The notes beneath the pieces are model-generated. The model made no database searches. It saw only the letters and a program-made list of their open reading frames with translations, and was not told where the DNA came from. A program made the position numbers and the translations under genes. Below, piece by piece: positions 1 to 7,264 of a stretch of 19,454 nt of DNA (position 1 is the first letter of the stretch; each line of letters opens with the position of its first letter). Source of the stretch: an uncultured bacterium (GTDB lineage Bacteria; Bacteroidota; Bacteroidia; Bacteroidales; Bacteroidaceae); assembly GCA_905215575.1 (NCBI GenBank), contig CAJMQV010000022.1, positions 1-19,454 on the forward strand, written 5' to 3'.

Positions 1-149
1 GCATCATCACTTCTAAGGCAAACTTGCCTCAGACACACTCAGTGAAACACTATCTTTCTTTTCATGCTTCGGGCCAGCTATATGGTTATATGCATCGTTT
101 GCAAAGAATATTTTCCGGATGCGGAGAGGAGATGAGGCAACAGAAAAAA
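1..149. other. Left edge, no supported gene
   Basis: This stretch opens the 305 bases that precede rpmE. One plus-strand frame is open from position 3 to a TGA at 180-182, so it could be the last ~59 codons of a gene that begins outside the window. The peptide matches nothing I recognise, and its last ten codons lie in the ~22-nt repeat that starts at 150. A minus-strand frame at 86-268 also looks like chance. I treat the region as intergenic or as an unidentified gene end. Confidence 0.3.
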
Positions 150-240
150 CATCCCGACGAAATGAAAAAATGCTCCCGATGATTTTTTAAAGACATCCCG
201 ATCAATTTATAAGGAAATACGGCAGGATAGTCCGTGAAGG
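150..240 (+). repeat. Degenerate ~22-nt tandem repeat, copy set 1
   Basis: Units can be drawn at 150-170, 171-193, 194-215 and, more weakly, 216-240. Each of the first three begins CATCCCGA or TGCTCCCGA and is followed by an AT-rich tail. The CCCGA cores start at 153, 175 and 197, exactly 22 nt apart. A related set lies at 9464-9553, and the stretch from 181 onward aligns with 9493 onward (shared ATTTT..T.AAA.AC.TC pattern). The spacing has no unique spacers, so it is not a CRISPR. Its function is unknown. Confidence 0.55.
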
Positions 241-250
241 AATAAAAACA

Positions 251-285
251 AAAAAAGTTGCTCCACAATGTGAAACAACTTTTTT
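251..285 (-). terminator. Terminator after rpmE
   Basis: A 10-bp stem pairs 251-260 (AAAAAAGTTG) with 276-285 (CAACTTTTTT). The 15-nt loop contains a further CAC/GTG pairing. On the minus strand the stem is followed by a long U-rich tract, and it lies about 20 bases past the rpmE stop. The A/T-rich flanks on both sides would allow it to work in either direction. Confidence 0.75.
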
Positions 286-305
286 GAATATCTTGAGTCC
301 TGATA

Positions 306-557
306 TTACTTGCGAGTCTTAGCGTAGCGGCTCATGAACTTATCAACGCGACCAGCAGTATCAACCAACTTGCTCTTACCAGTGTAGAACGGGTGAGAAG
401 TGTTAGAGATTTCAAGCTTAACTACTGGGTAAGTTTCGCCTTCGAATTCTACAGTGTCAGTAGTCTTGCAAGTAGAACGTGAAAGGAACATGTCACCGTT
501 ACTCATGTCTTTGAATACAACAGGACGGTAATTTTCTGGATGGATATCTTTCTTCAT
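306..557 (-). CDS. rpmE2: 50S ribosomal protein L31, type B
   Basis: This 83-aa protein is the bacterial large-subunit protein L31, which sits at the central protuberance and helps bridge the two ribosomal subunits. The N-terminus MKKDIHPENYRPVVF and the block SNTSHPFYTGKSKLVDTAGR (residues ~51-70) are typical of the family. Only one cysteine is present (residue 30), so the zinc-binding CxxC motifs of classical L31 are absent. This places it in the C-minus (type B, YkgM-like) group, which is known to need no zinc. The gene stands alone between a strong Bacteroidetes promoter (627-658) and a terminator (251-285). Its codon choice resembles that of fba, as expected for high expression. In many bacteria the C-minus form is induced by zinc limitation. 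In Bacteroidetes it may be the only L31, and the window cannot settle this. Confidence 0.95.
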   Translation of the reverse strand: MKKDIHPENYRPVVFKDMSNGDMFLSRSTCKTTDTVEFEGETYPVVKLEISNTSHPFYTGKSKLVDTAGRVDKFMSRYAKTRK

Positions 558-626
558 AATTTAAAATTTTTATCAATTAAACATATAGCTGGTAACTATA
601 ATGTGTAATGGTCTGTTTACGAGGTG

Positions 627-658
627 CAAAATTACTCGATTTCTTTTTATTTACCAAA
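627..658 (-). promoter_or_regulatory. rpmE promoter
   Basis: On the minus strand the sequence carries TTTG (658-655), 20 nt, then TAATTTTG (634-627). This fits the Bacteroidetes primary sigma consensus of TTTG at -33 and TAnnTTTG at -7 with ~19-21 nt spacing. Transcription would start near 620, giving rpmE a leader of about 60 nt. It is the best-matching promoter in the window. Confidence 0.75.
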
Positions 659-682
659 TTTATCCGCAAAAAAATGCACCAT

Positions 683-1564
683 TTAATTCAATCCGGGCCA
701 ACTTTCCAGACTGAAAGTCTTTTCTATAGGATTTTCGATGCGGTCCGGCAGATTACAGAAGAAATCAATACCGGTTTTTTCCTCCAGTTCGTCGATGCTG
801 ACAGCCCAGGAGCTTACGTCCGGATTGCCGCCATAGGACTTGTGCTCCACCCAAAAGCCGATAGCCTTGTAAGTGCCTGACTTTTTGCACATCAGCGCCA
901 TGAAATAATATTTCGGAACAGGCATTCCGCTTTTTGTGTAACGCAGAATCTGGTCATCACGAATAGTTCCTCCCTTCACAACATAGAGCGTGTCGCGGAA
1001 AGTGCTGCTGCGTCCCCAGTTCTGAACAAGTCCTTCCAAATCTACCCAGTCCTGCTGGTTGAAACGTCCGATCTGCGGACTCATGTTCGACAGATAAAAT
1101 GTCTGCTCGTTGCAGTCCTTGCTGTTCAGACGGTCGGCCGAGGCGCAAAGATGCCCGCGGTCGTATCCGCTTCCTTTGAAATCACTCAGTTCGGTTCGTT
1201 CGCCGGCTGAAAGTGCCGGATCGGGTTGGAAAGGATCCTGCCCCCATTCCGTATATTTCCAGTTATTCCGGTTCCAGTTCTGTTTGGAATTTTCGGCCGT
1301 AAAGGTGAAAGCCACCCATCGGGAGTGCTTTTTGTCGGCATGCCAGTCTACGGTGTAGTTCAGGATGCCCGAAGCATAATGCGAGATGATCTTTCCGGCA
1401 TTGTCGTCAATGCGAGGGATTTCCAGGTTTCCGGCATTCTGTATTACCAGAGGATTGCTGTTGGAGTTCTGAGAACTGCCGTTGCCATCGCTGTCGTTGG
1501 AGCAGGAGGATACCAATGCTGTAGCCAGAATAAATATAAACGTATGAATTTTTTTTAAGAACAT
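683..1564 (-). CDS. Lipoprotein DNA/RNA non-specific endonuclease (NucA/NucM-like)
   Basis: This 293-aa protein belongs to the beta-beta-alpha-metal DNA/RNA non-specific endonucleases (Endonuclease_NS), which cut DNA and RNA without sequence preference using one bound magnesium. The motif DRGH at residues 135-138 supplies the general-base histidine H138. The block SNMSPQ..RFNQQDW..LE (residues 159-177) supplies the asparagine and glutamate expected around the metal. A signal peptide ends in the lipobox VSSC with C21, so the enzyme should be a lipid-anchored envelope or surface protein, followed by a Ser/Asn-rich linker. I chose the ATG at 1564; a TTG three codons upstream (1573) is possible but less likely. 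It is the last gene downstream of the TonB receptor and OB-fold lipoproteins, separated from them by a hairpin at 1587-1630. The family call is firm, the surface location and nutrient role are inferred. Confidence 0.9.
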   Translation of the reverse strand: MFLKKIHTFIFILATALVSSCSNDSDGNGSSQNSNSNPLVIQNAGNLEIPRIDDNAGKIISHYASGILNYTVDWHADKKHSRWVAFTFTAENSKQNWNRNNWKYTEWGQDPFQPDPALSAGERTELSDFKGSGYDRGHLCASADRLNSKDCNEQTFYLSNMSPQIGRFNQQDWVDLEGLVQNWGRSSTFRDTLYVVKGGTIRDDQILRYTKSGMPVPKYYFMALMCKKSGTYKAIGFWVEHKSYGGNPDVSSWAVSIDELEEKTGIDFFCNLPDRIENPIEKTFSLESWPGLN

Positions 1565-1586
1565 TCTTTGCAATGTATTTTAAACA

Positions 1587-1630
1587 AAGAATTGTCATTC
1601 CAGAATCAATGTTCCGGAATGACAATTCTT
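1587..1630 (-). terminator. 15-bp hairpin between the 641-aa lipoprotein gene and the nuclease gene
   Basis: A perfect 15-bp stem pairs 1587-1601 (AAGAATTGTCATTCC) with 1616-1630, with a 14-nt loop. On the minus strand it lies 22 nt past the stop of the upstream gene and 22 nt before the nuclease ATG. The stem ends in TTCTT and is followed by TGTTTAAAAT. It could be a terminator, a partial terminator that lowers nuclease expression, or an mRNA-stabilising structure. No good TAnnTTTG box lies between it and the nuclease. Confidence 0.65.
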
Positions 1631-1652
1631 CGTAGTATTATCAATAAAGAGG

Positions 1653-3578
1653 TTACTTAACGCTCAAGTTCTTGATTTCCCAAGTGATGGTGTTTGCATT
1701 CTCTGCATTCTTATATTTAAATGCAAAATATGCTTTGGCACCTACAGCCGGCAATTTGGTCGTTACGGTTTCGAAAGTCCAACCGGAAGCGGCAGGGTAG
1801 GTAATGTTTACCTGAGTCCATGTAGCAGTATTTACATCGCCATTATAATCGGTAGAAACCCAAACGGTATACTGCTCTGGTGCATTACTCAAATCCTGAC
1901 TCTTAGGACCCATGGCATGCTCGAAGGTCAGCGTACGTTCCTTGCTCAAATCAACAGCTGGAGAAACTAACCAGTCTTCGTTTTCCAAAGATTTACCGCT
2001 AGAGTAAGCAGACATACTTACATAGCCGTAGCTGTTTGCTTTCCACTCCTGAGCACCACTAATACTTACTGGAGTGAAGTTTCCAAAGGTGTTGTTAAAA
2101 GATTCTTCCAGGATAGCGTCACCACTTGGTTCTTCTGTACCGCCAGAGCTTTGTCCGTCCAGAACATATTCTGTAATAGATTTCAGACCGTATGTTCCGA
2201 AGTATTTCTCCAAAGAACCTTTAACGATAACTTCTTTACCTAAGTTGCTTGGATTATCTTTCAGATTCAAGGAGTTGCGTACATCTCCGCTTGGCAATTG
2301 CAGTACCAGACAGTTCTTATAGTCTGTTTCTGTCTTGCTGTCAGCAATCAGAAGGTTAGTCTTGTTGTCGTCTGTGATACCGCTCAAATCATTCAAGATA
2401 GAACCATCAATGCTCATACCGTTTACATAACCTACAATGTAGCCTTTTACCCAAGTATCAGCCAAAGGCTTGCTAGCATTGTATTTAGAGATAGCTGTAG
2501 CTACGGTAAATGGATTCTCTTTACTGCTTTCGTTTTCAGTTGGAGTTTCCGGTTCTTCCGGAGTTTCACCAACTGCGCGGTCTTCGATAGAAATGTTCTT
2601 CAATTCATAAGTACCGGCCTTTTCTGTACAATTATACTTGAATCCGATTTTCACTTTCTTGCCTTTGTAAGCATTCAGATCGATATCACCGGATTTTGCA
2701 AACGGAGTCCATGCATCCTGCAATACGTGGTTTGGAATAGTCAGCTGTTGCCAGTTTTCAACATTGCTTTCGGTAATCCACAAAGTGATGTTTTCCGGCA
2801 GATTTGTGAAGTAGCGGGCTACATACTCAAAAGTCAGCGTTGCATTGGTTGCGTTGCTCAGATCAACTTCCGGAGAAATCAGCCAGCTTTCAGCTGCATA
2901 ATCGGTATAGTTTACGAATGAAGTGGCTTTCATGTACTTGTAAGAGTCCCAAGTCCATACTTCTGCGCCCATTTCAGCTGGTACTGTTACATTCTTCACT
3001 GTAAACTCACCCTGGCCAGAAGCGAATGTTTCGCTGAAGATTGCTTTCACTTCTTCTGCCGGAATGTCACCGATAGTGTCGCCGTTCATTACATAAGCCT
3101 GTACGTTCTTAATACCTGAACCGCCAAAATACTTCTCCATAGTACCCAGCAACATCACTTCCTGATACAGGTTCTGCGGATGGCCTTTCAAGTTCAGAGA
3201 ATCTCTGATTTCACCGGCTGGAAGCTGTACGGCCAGACAGTTGTTGATGTTTTTGTCGTCAGGACTTACGGATACCACCATATTGGTTTCTCCTGCGCCT
3301 TCCGCTCCGAATACAACATCTGAAATGGTAGAGCTGACGTCACCTCCCGATGGGATGTAACCTACGATATATGCCTTTACCCAACCCAATTTGCCGTTTT
3401 GGTTAAGCATGGCTCCTTTTACAGAATAAGGATTCTGCATCGTTCCTTCGCCATAAATACTGCTGTTGTCTCCGGTTCCCGGAATGTCATAAGGAGCAGG
3501 AACATCGCTACAGGCATTGAATGAGAATAATGCCATTGAAGCCAAAAACAGTGAACTGATAATCTTTTTAATTTTCAT
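1653..3578 (-). CDS. Lipoprotein with duplicated DUF6359 (OB-fold-like) and choice-of-anchor J domains
   Basis: This 641-aa protein has a signal peptide ending in FNAC (C23), which suggests lipid anchoring. Its architecture is a tandem duplication. OB-fold-like DUF6359 domain 1 spans ~45-165 and a choice-of-anchor J (jelly-roll) domain spans ~178-333. After a Pro/Glu/Thr linker (~336-351) come DUF6359 domain 2 (~353-474) and choice-of-anchor J domain 2 (~488-641). The copies share WVKAYIVGY/WVKGYIVGY, NCLAVQLP/NCLVLQLP and SWLISPEVDLS/DWLVSPAVDLS. No catalytic residues are apparent, so binding of a polymer or of partner proteins at the surface is more likely than catalysis. It lies 19 nt downstream of the DUF5689 lipoprotein gene in the TonB-receptor operon and upstream of the nuclease. 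OB folds often bind nucleic acids or sugars, so nucleic acid binding is plausible here but only inferred. Confidence 0.85.
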   Translation of the reverse strand: MKIKKIISSLFLASMALFSFNACSDVPAPYDIPGTGDNSSIYGEGTMQNPYSVKGAMLNQNGKLGWVKAYIVGYIPSGGDVSSTISDVVFGAEGAGETNMVVSVSPDDKNINNCLAVQLPAGEIRDSLNLKGHPQNLYQEVMLLGTMEKYFGGSGIKNVQAYVMNGDTIGDIPAEEVKAIFSETFASGQGEFTVKNVTVPAEMGAEVWTWDSYKYMKATSFVNYTDYAAESWLISPEVDLSNATNATLTFEYVARYFTNLPENITLWITESNVENWQQLTIPNHVLQDAWTPFAKSGDIDLNAYKGKKVKIGFKYNCTEKAGTYELKNISIEDRAVGETPEEPETPTENESSKENPFTVATAISKYNASKPLADTWVKGYIVGYVNGMSIDGSILNDLSGITDDNKTNLLIADSKTETDYKNCLVLQLPSGDVRNSLNLKDNPSNLGKEVIVKGSLEKYFGTYGLKSITEYVLDGQSSGGTEEPSGDAILEESFNNTFGNFTPVSISGAQEWKANSYGYVSMSAYSSGKSLENEDWLVSPAVDLSKERTLTFEHAMGPKSQDLSNAPEQYTVWVSTDYNGDVNTATWTQVNITYPAASGWTFETVTTKLPAVGAKAYFAFKYKNAENANTITWEIKNLSVK

Positions 3579-3597
3579 AATATATCTCTATTAGTTT

Positions 3598-4410
3598 TTA
3601 TCTTTCAATATCTCTTGAAGTTCTCACGGTTATTTGCCAGTCGTTGTTGTAACGGGTCAGAAGGCCATTCATGTTGAATGGACGGTTTGGCATATAATCG
3701 TTCGCAAAGTTTGCATAAGTGCTGATGCGGAAAGGAAGGGTAGTGCTGCCGATGTTTAAAGTACGGTTTACACCATTTCCCCCGTCGCCTAATTCTTCCG
3801 GAGCGTAGACCGTATAGCCGTCGGCTTCTTCAATCGTCACATCTTTAAGATAGACAAAGAACGGAGCGTCGTCTTTGTTTGCTGAACTCAACCAGCTGGC
3901 ATCAATTGTGTCGGGAACCAGTTCTTTGTAATTGAGTGAAGGACGGCCTTCTGTACGCATGTGCTCTTTCCAGATATTTTCCGACATACGTCCGATCTTT
4001 CCCTGATAGAGAGTTCCCAACTGAGCCATGGCACCGTATCCTCCAATGTAAAGTCCCTTACAGTTTACCACGATTTTCTGTCCTACAGGAAGCTTTGAGT
4101 AAATACCTGTGGTGTTAATACCGATTACAATGGCAGCTGTGGTGTCGCGCAGATAAATCTGTTTATATACGTTTCCGGATTCGTCATCAGCTACAACCAC
4201 TCCGCTGATAATGATGCTGTCTTCAATCTGTTGCACTCCGCTGCTGGAGGTGATACTCTTGAACTGTTGCTTCAGTTGGGCAATAGTTGTATTAGCTTCC
4301 GGTACACTGGGATTGCCATAAACATCCAAGTTGGGTGTGTCGTGTTGGTCCATGCACCCTGTAAGGATTACCGCCATCAAGGCAACCATGAATAATGTTA
4401 TTTTTTTCAT
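3598..4410 (-). CDS. DUF5689 domain lipoprotein
   Basis: This 270-aa protein starts with a signal peptide and lipobox ILTGC (C19), so it should be lipid-anchored in the envelope. The rest matches my recollection of the DUF5689 family. It has an N-terminal OB-like beta-barrel region (IISGVVVADDESGNVYKQIY, residues ~67-86, then RDTTAAIVIGI) and a second half containing PFFVYLKDVTIEEADG. It ends in an ITVRTSRDIE-type tail. DUF5689 proteins are common in Bacteroidetes beside TonB-dependent receptors and secreted nucleases or phosphatases. The gene is 24 nt downstream of the TonB receptor and 19 nt upstream of the 641-aa lipoprotein, with no terminator between them, so the three are almost certainly co-transcribed. 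By analogy with SusD-like partners it may be the receptor's surface ligand-binding partner. That role is inferred from position. Confidence 0.85.
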   Translation of the reverse strand: MKKITLFMVALMAVILTGCMDQHDTPNLDVYGNPSVPEANTTIAQLKQQFKSITSSSGVQQIEDSIIISGVVVADDESGNVYKQIYLRDTTAAIVIGINTTGIYSKLPVGQKIVVNCKGLYIGGYGAMAQLGTLYQGKIGRMSENIWKEHMRTEGRPSLNYKELVPDTIDASWLSSANKDDAPFFVYLKDVTIEEADGYTVYAPEELGDGGNGVNRTLNIGSTTLPFRISTYANFANDYMPNRPFNMNGLLTRYNNDWQITVRTSRDIER

Positions 4411-4434
4411 ATTATACCTTTCTTGTTGTTGTTT

Positions 4435-6990
4435 TTAAAAACGGAATCCAATGTTCATGAAGGCATTGATTCCCTGTGCATAGTAATATTTTGAATGTTT
4501 AGAGAACTGGTATGGACGCTCGCGGCCGTCGTCATAGCTGTCGTCACGGCTCTGCTCATATCCTCCGGTTTTCATATTGGTATTGTTCAATACATTATTT
4601 ACTGTCAGGTTCAGACTCAATGTACGGCCTTTTTTCAGACGGATGAATTTACCAATGGAAGCGTCGAGCATGAAACCGCCCTTGAATTCCTCTTGTTCCG
4701 GAACTTTCACGCCTACCGGGTTACCATTTTCGTCTACAGTGCCTGAAGACGCATTCTTCTCCAGAATGCTGGCCAGACGGCGATAAGTAGAGAAATCGAT
4801 AAATCCACGGTGATAGTAGTTTCCGTTTACATTGAAGAACCAGCCGTTTACACTATAATCCAGTCCTAAACTATAGGCAGAGAGTGGTGTACCGCTGTCT
4901 TTCATACCCTTTGCATAAACCTTGTCCGGAGTAGACTCGCTTTCATTTTCGTAAGTCAAGGTTGCATTCGGGTTATTGATATATTCGGCATTGCTGAAAG
5001 TACCGATTGCATTCAAACTCAAGTTTGATGTGATCTTGACACTCGTAGCCAGTTCTACACCCATATATTCTTTCTGGATATCACTCATAGACAGGTATGT
5101 GAATCGTGATTCCTGGTCATTGTAGAACGCATCCATCTCTACCAGATCATTAAAGCGGGTGTAATATCCGCTCACCTTCATGGAGAAACGTGGCAGGTTC
5201 AGAGCATAGCTTGCTTCGGCAGTATACATTTCCTCATTGGTCAGATTGTCTACGAAGTCATTCTTCAAACGTGGGGCAATGAAGGCATTGTATGCTGTCG
5301 GAGCGTTCTCTTCATAACCCAATCCAAAGTTGATGGTATGCTTTCCGTTAGGCTTGAGGGTCAATCCGATCTTACCGCCAGATTCCAGGAATTTGGCTAC
5401 GCCACTGCTACCTTTTGACTTGTTGGCTGCACGACCGTTGCGCATCAAACCGTCGCGCTCAATAGTGCTTCCACCCAAACGGAATGCGGCAAACAGAGTG
5501 GTTATACCTTTGGTAAGCTGATAATTGCTCCAAACATTGGCTTTGTTTACATATACATTGTAATTATATCCAAAGATGTCACCTTCTCGAATAATGCGGT
5601 TTGGATTGTCCAGGTCATTCTGGATCATAGGAGAGTTGTAGCCATAGTCACGAACAGAGAACTTGTCAACGTCGGTCATATAGTCGGCTCCCAGCAAATC
5701 GCTCATGGTCTTATAGTGCATACCCTTTGTGGTATTTATATTAAAACCGGCTGAGATTGCTCCGTGCTTATTGAATGAATGTTTTAATGTGGAATTCAGA
5801 TTGAATGCCATCTGGTCATTGTGTCTTTCCTCCACATAGTACAATGCTTCTCCTCCTAATGCTTTTTGCTGTGCATTGGCGAAGTACATAGCATCCCAGT
5901 CAATTTGTCTGTGGGCTTTATCGCTGGTCCAATATTCGTAGGCGTCTTTCCAGATTTGTACGTCTTCTTCGCTAAGCGGCTGATTGAATACATTTCCGGA
6001 AATCTGTCCGCTTGGCAGTTTTTTATAATAGTCAGGACGTGGGTCTGCTGCATTGCCCGACCATCCAAGGGCAGTGTTGCCATACATGCTGTATTTGCCC
6101 ATGAACGAAGTGCTTAAATTCGTCCGGTCGTTGATTTTGAAGTCCCAGGTCAGAACTGCTGTCGGCTCATAGGAGTTTACGACACGGGCATTACGCTTTT
6201 CTCCGTTCTGGTAACCCCAGTTCGGATTATAGTAATGGCTGTTGGCCAACCAGTAGGCTTCTTCTGTTGAGGCGCCCTGCTGTGCTCTTTCTGTAGGTGA
6301 TCCCCATGTGCTCAGGTTCAGGCTGTGACGGTCGTTGAACACCTTCTGCACGGCCAGGAAATAGCCTAAAGAGTTGTAGAAGGTTCCCTCGATATATCCT
6401 TCATTTGCCCAGCGGTATGCCAGGGAGCCGGTTACGGCCCAGCCGTTGTTCATCAATCCGGTGGAATAAGTATAGACTCCGCGCGCCAGATAATTTCGGT
6501 TACATCCCGAAAGGGTGATTTTGTTGCCCGGACTGTATTGGCTTGCTCTCACATTGATGTCGGTAGATCCGCCCAAGGCCGAGAAGCCGAAATTGTTCAT
6601 ATTAAGGAAAGGAGATCCCTCTCGGTTTCGGGTGGCATCATTAAGACCTCCGATAGAACTGTAGCTGAACTGTCCGCGTTCGGCATCGTTCATCTGCACT
6701 CCGTTGATGTAAGTTTCGCTTTGCTGGTTATTGTAGGCACGATAACGGAATCGCATCGGGCTGAACAAATAGCCGACATTCGAAAGATAAAGGTCATTGT
6801 TTACTCCTAAAATGGAGTTCACGGTGCGTCCGTTATCATCATCTTCGTCCAGTTGGGATTCGGTGAATGTGAAGTCTGCGTTTTCCATTTTTGCAATGCT
6901 TTCAGCTATGGCAACCGTATCTTTTTGCTGGGCAAGAAGATAGGTGGAAAAACAACATGCAGACGCCATTAAAGCAAGTCTTTTGTTCAT
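4435..6990 (-). CDS. TonB-dependent receptor
   Basis: This 851-aa protein is an outer-membrane TonB-dependent transporter, which imports a ligand using energy delivered by TonB/ExbBD. A signal peptide (residues 1-20, ending LLAQ) is followed by a short acidic region with TFTESQLDEDDD (40-51). A plug domain follows at ~55-155, with the recognisable stretch SETYINGVQMNDAERGQFSY. A long beta-barrel then runs to a terminal aromatic strand ending FMNIGFRF. It lacks the N-terminal carboxypeptidase-regulatory-like domain of SusC-type receptors, and the protein gene next to it is DUF5689 rather than SusD. A polysaccharide utilisation system is therefore unlikely. It is the first gene of a minus-strand operon, with a -7 box at 7019-7026. 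Two extracellular-type nuclease genes flank the operon, one as its last gene and one divergent from its start. The imported ligand is not visible from sequence; nucleic acid pieces or nucleosides are my inference. Confidence 0.9.
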   Translation of the reverse strand: MNKRLALMASACCFSTYLLAQQKDTVAIAESIAKMENADFTFTESQLDEDDDNGRTVNSILGVNNDLYLSNVGYLFSPMRFRYRAYNNQQSETYINGVQMNDAERGQFSYSSIGGLNDATRNREGSPFLNMNNFGFSALGGSTDINVRASQYSPGNKITLSGCNRNYLARGVYTYSTGLMNNGWAVTGSLAYRWANEGYIEGTFYNSLGYFLAVQKVFNDRHSLNLSTWGSPTERAQQGASTEEAYWLANSHYYNPNWGYQNGEKRNARVVNSYEPTAVLTWDFKINDRTNLSTSFMGKYSMYGNTALGWSGNAADPRPDYYKKLPSGQISGNVFNQPLSEEDVQIWKDAYEYWTSDKAHRQIDWDAMYFANAQQKALGGEALYYVEERHNDQMAFNLNSTLKHSFNKHGAISAGFNINTTKGMHYKTMSDLLGADYMTDVDKFSVRDYGYNSPMIQNDLDNPNRIIREGDIFGYNYNVYVNKANVWSNYQLTKGITTLFAAFRLGGSTIERDGLMRNGRAANKSKGSSGVAKFLESGGKIGLTLKPNGKHTINFGLGYEENAPTAYNAFIAPRLKNDFVDNLTNEEMYTAEASYALNLPRFSMKVSGYYTRFNDLVEMDAFYNDQESRFTYLSMSDIQKEYMGVELATSVKITSNLSLNAIGTFSNAEYINNPNATLTYENESESTPDKVYAKGMKDSGTPLSAYSLGLDYSVNGWFFNVNGNYYHRGFIDFSTYRRLASILEKNASSGTVDENGNPVGVKVPEQEEFKGGFMLDASIGKFIRLKKGRTLSLNLTVNNVLNNTNMKTGGYEQSRDDSYDDGRERPYQFSKHSKYYYAQGINAFMNIGFRF

Positions 6991-7018
6991 AAATAAAACT
7001 GTTTATGTGATTTTTCTA

Positions 7019-7026
7019 CAAAGATA
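7019..7026 (-). promoter_or_regulatory. -7 box for the TonB receptor operon
   Basis: The minus strand reads TATCTTTG, a full match to TAnnTTTG, 28 nt before the receptor ATG. No TTTG element is visible at the expected -33 spacing, so an activator or an extracytoplasmic sigma factor could be involved. Confidence 0.6.
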
Positions 7027-7216
7027 TGCGATTCTATTAAAGTACCTATTTTCTTCTATCTTTTTTAAATTTAAAAGGTTTAATTTTAATTTCATTATCT
7101 GAATCTTGTTACAGGCGAGTGTCGAATTATATAATGAATAATTAAAGTTTTTGAATTCTTAGGCATTTTAATGACAAGTGAAAAACTTTTAGTTGGAAAA
7201 ACTCATAAAAATATTG

Positions 7217-7224
7217 CATATTTG
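7217..7224 (+). promoter_or_regulatory. Possible -7 box for the secreted exonuclease-fold gene
   Basis: The sequence CATATTTG matches the -7 consensus TAnnTTTG at all but the first of its fixed positions and lies 40 nt before the chosen ATG. No -33 TTTG is seen at the right spacing, so this is a tentative call. A start site near 7230 would fit either ATG (7241 or 7265). Confidence 0.4.
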
Positions 7225-7264
7225 TAATCTGAATTTTTAAGTGAAATGTAAAACAAGAGATTTT

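Larger units (their letters stand above)
6991..7264. other. AT-rich divergent control region
   Basis: This 274-nt gap separates the TonB receptor (minus) from the exonuclease-fold protein (plus). It is very AT-rich, codes for nothing convincing, and holds a promoter box facing each way (7019-7026 minus, 7217-7224 plus). About 190 nt lie between the boxes, enough for operator sites, but I found no clear palindrome. Confidence 0.5.

Noticed and set aside
150..240. CRISPR array
   Set aside because: Repeats are degenerate, contiguous and lack unique spacers, and no cas gene is present in the window.
2298..2921. 207-codon open frame on the plus strand
   Set aside because: It is antisense to the duplicated OB-fold lipoprotein and has no family features.
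4435..6990. SusC/SusD-type polysaccharide utilisation locus
   Set aside because: The receptor lacks the N-terminal carboxypeptidase-like domain, there is no SusD homologue, and no glycoside hydrolase or lyase gene is nearby.
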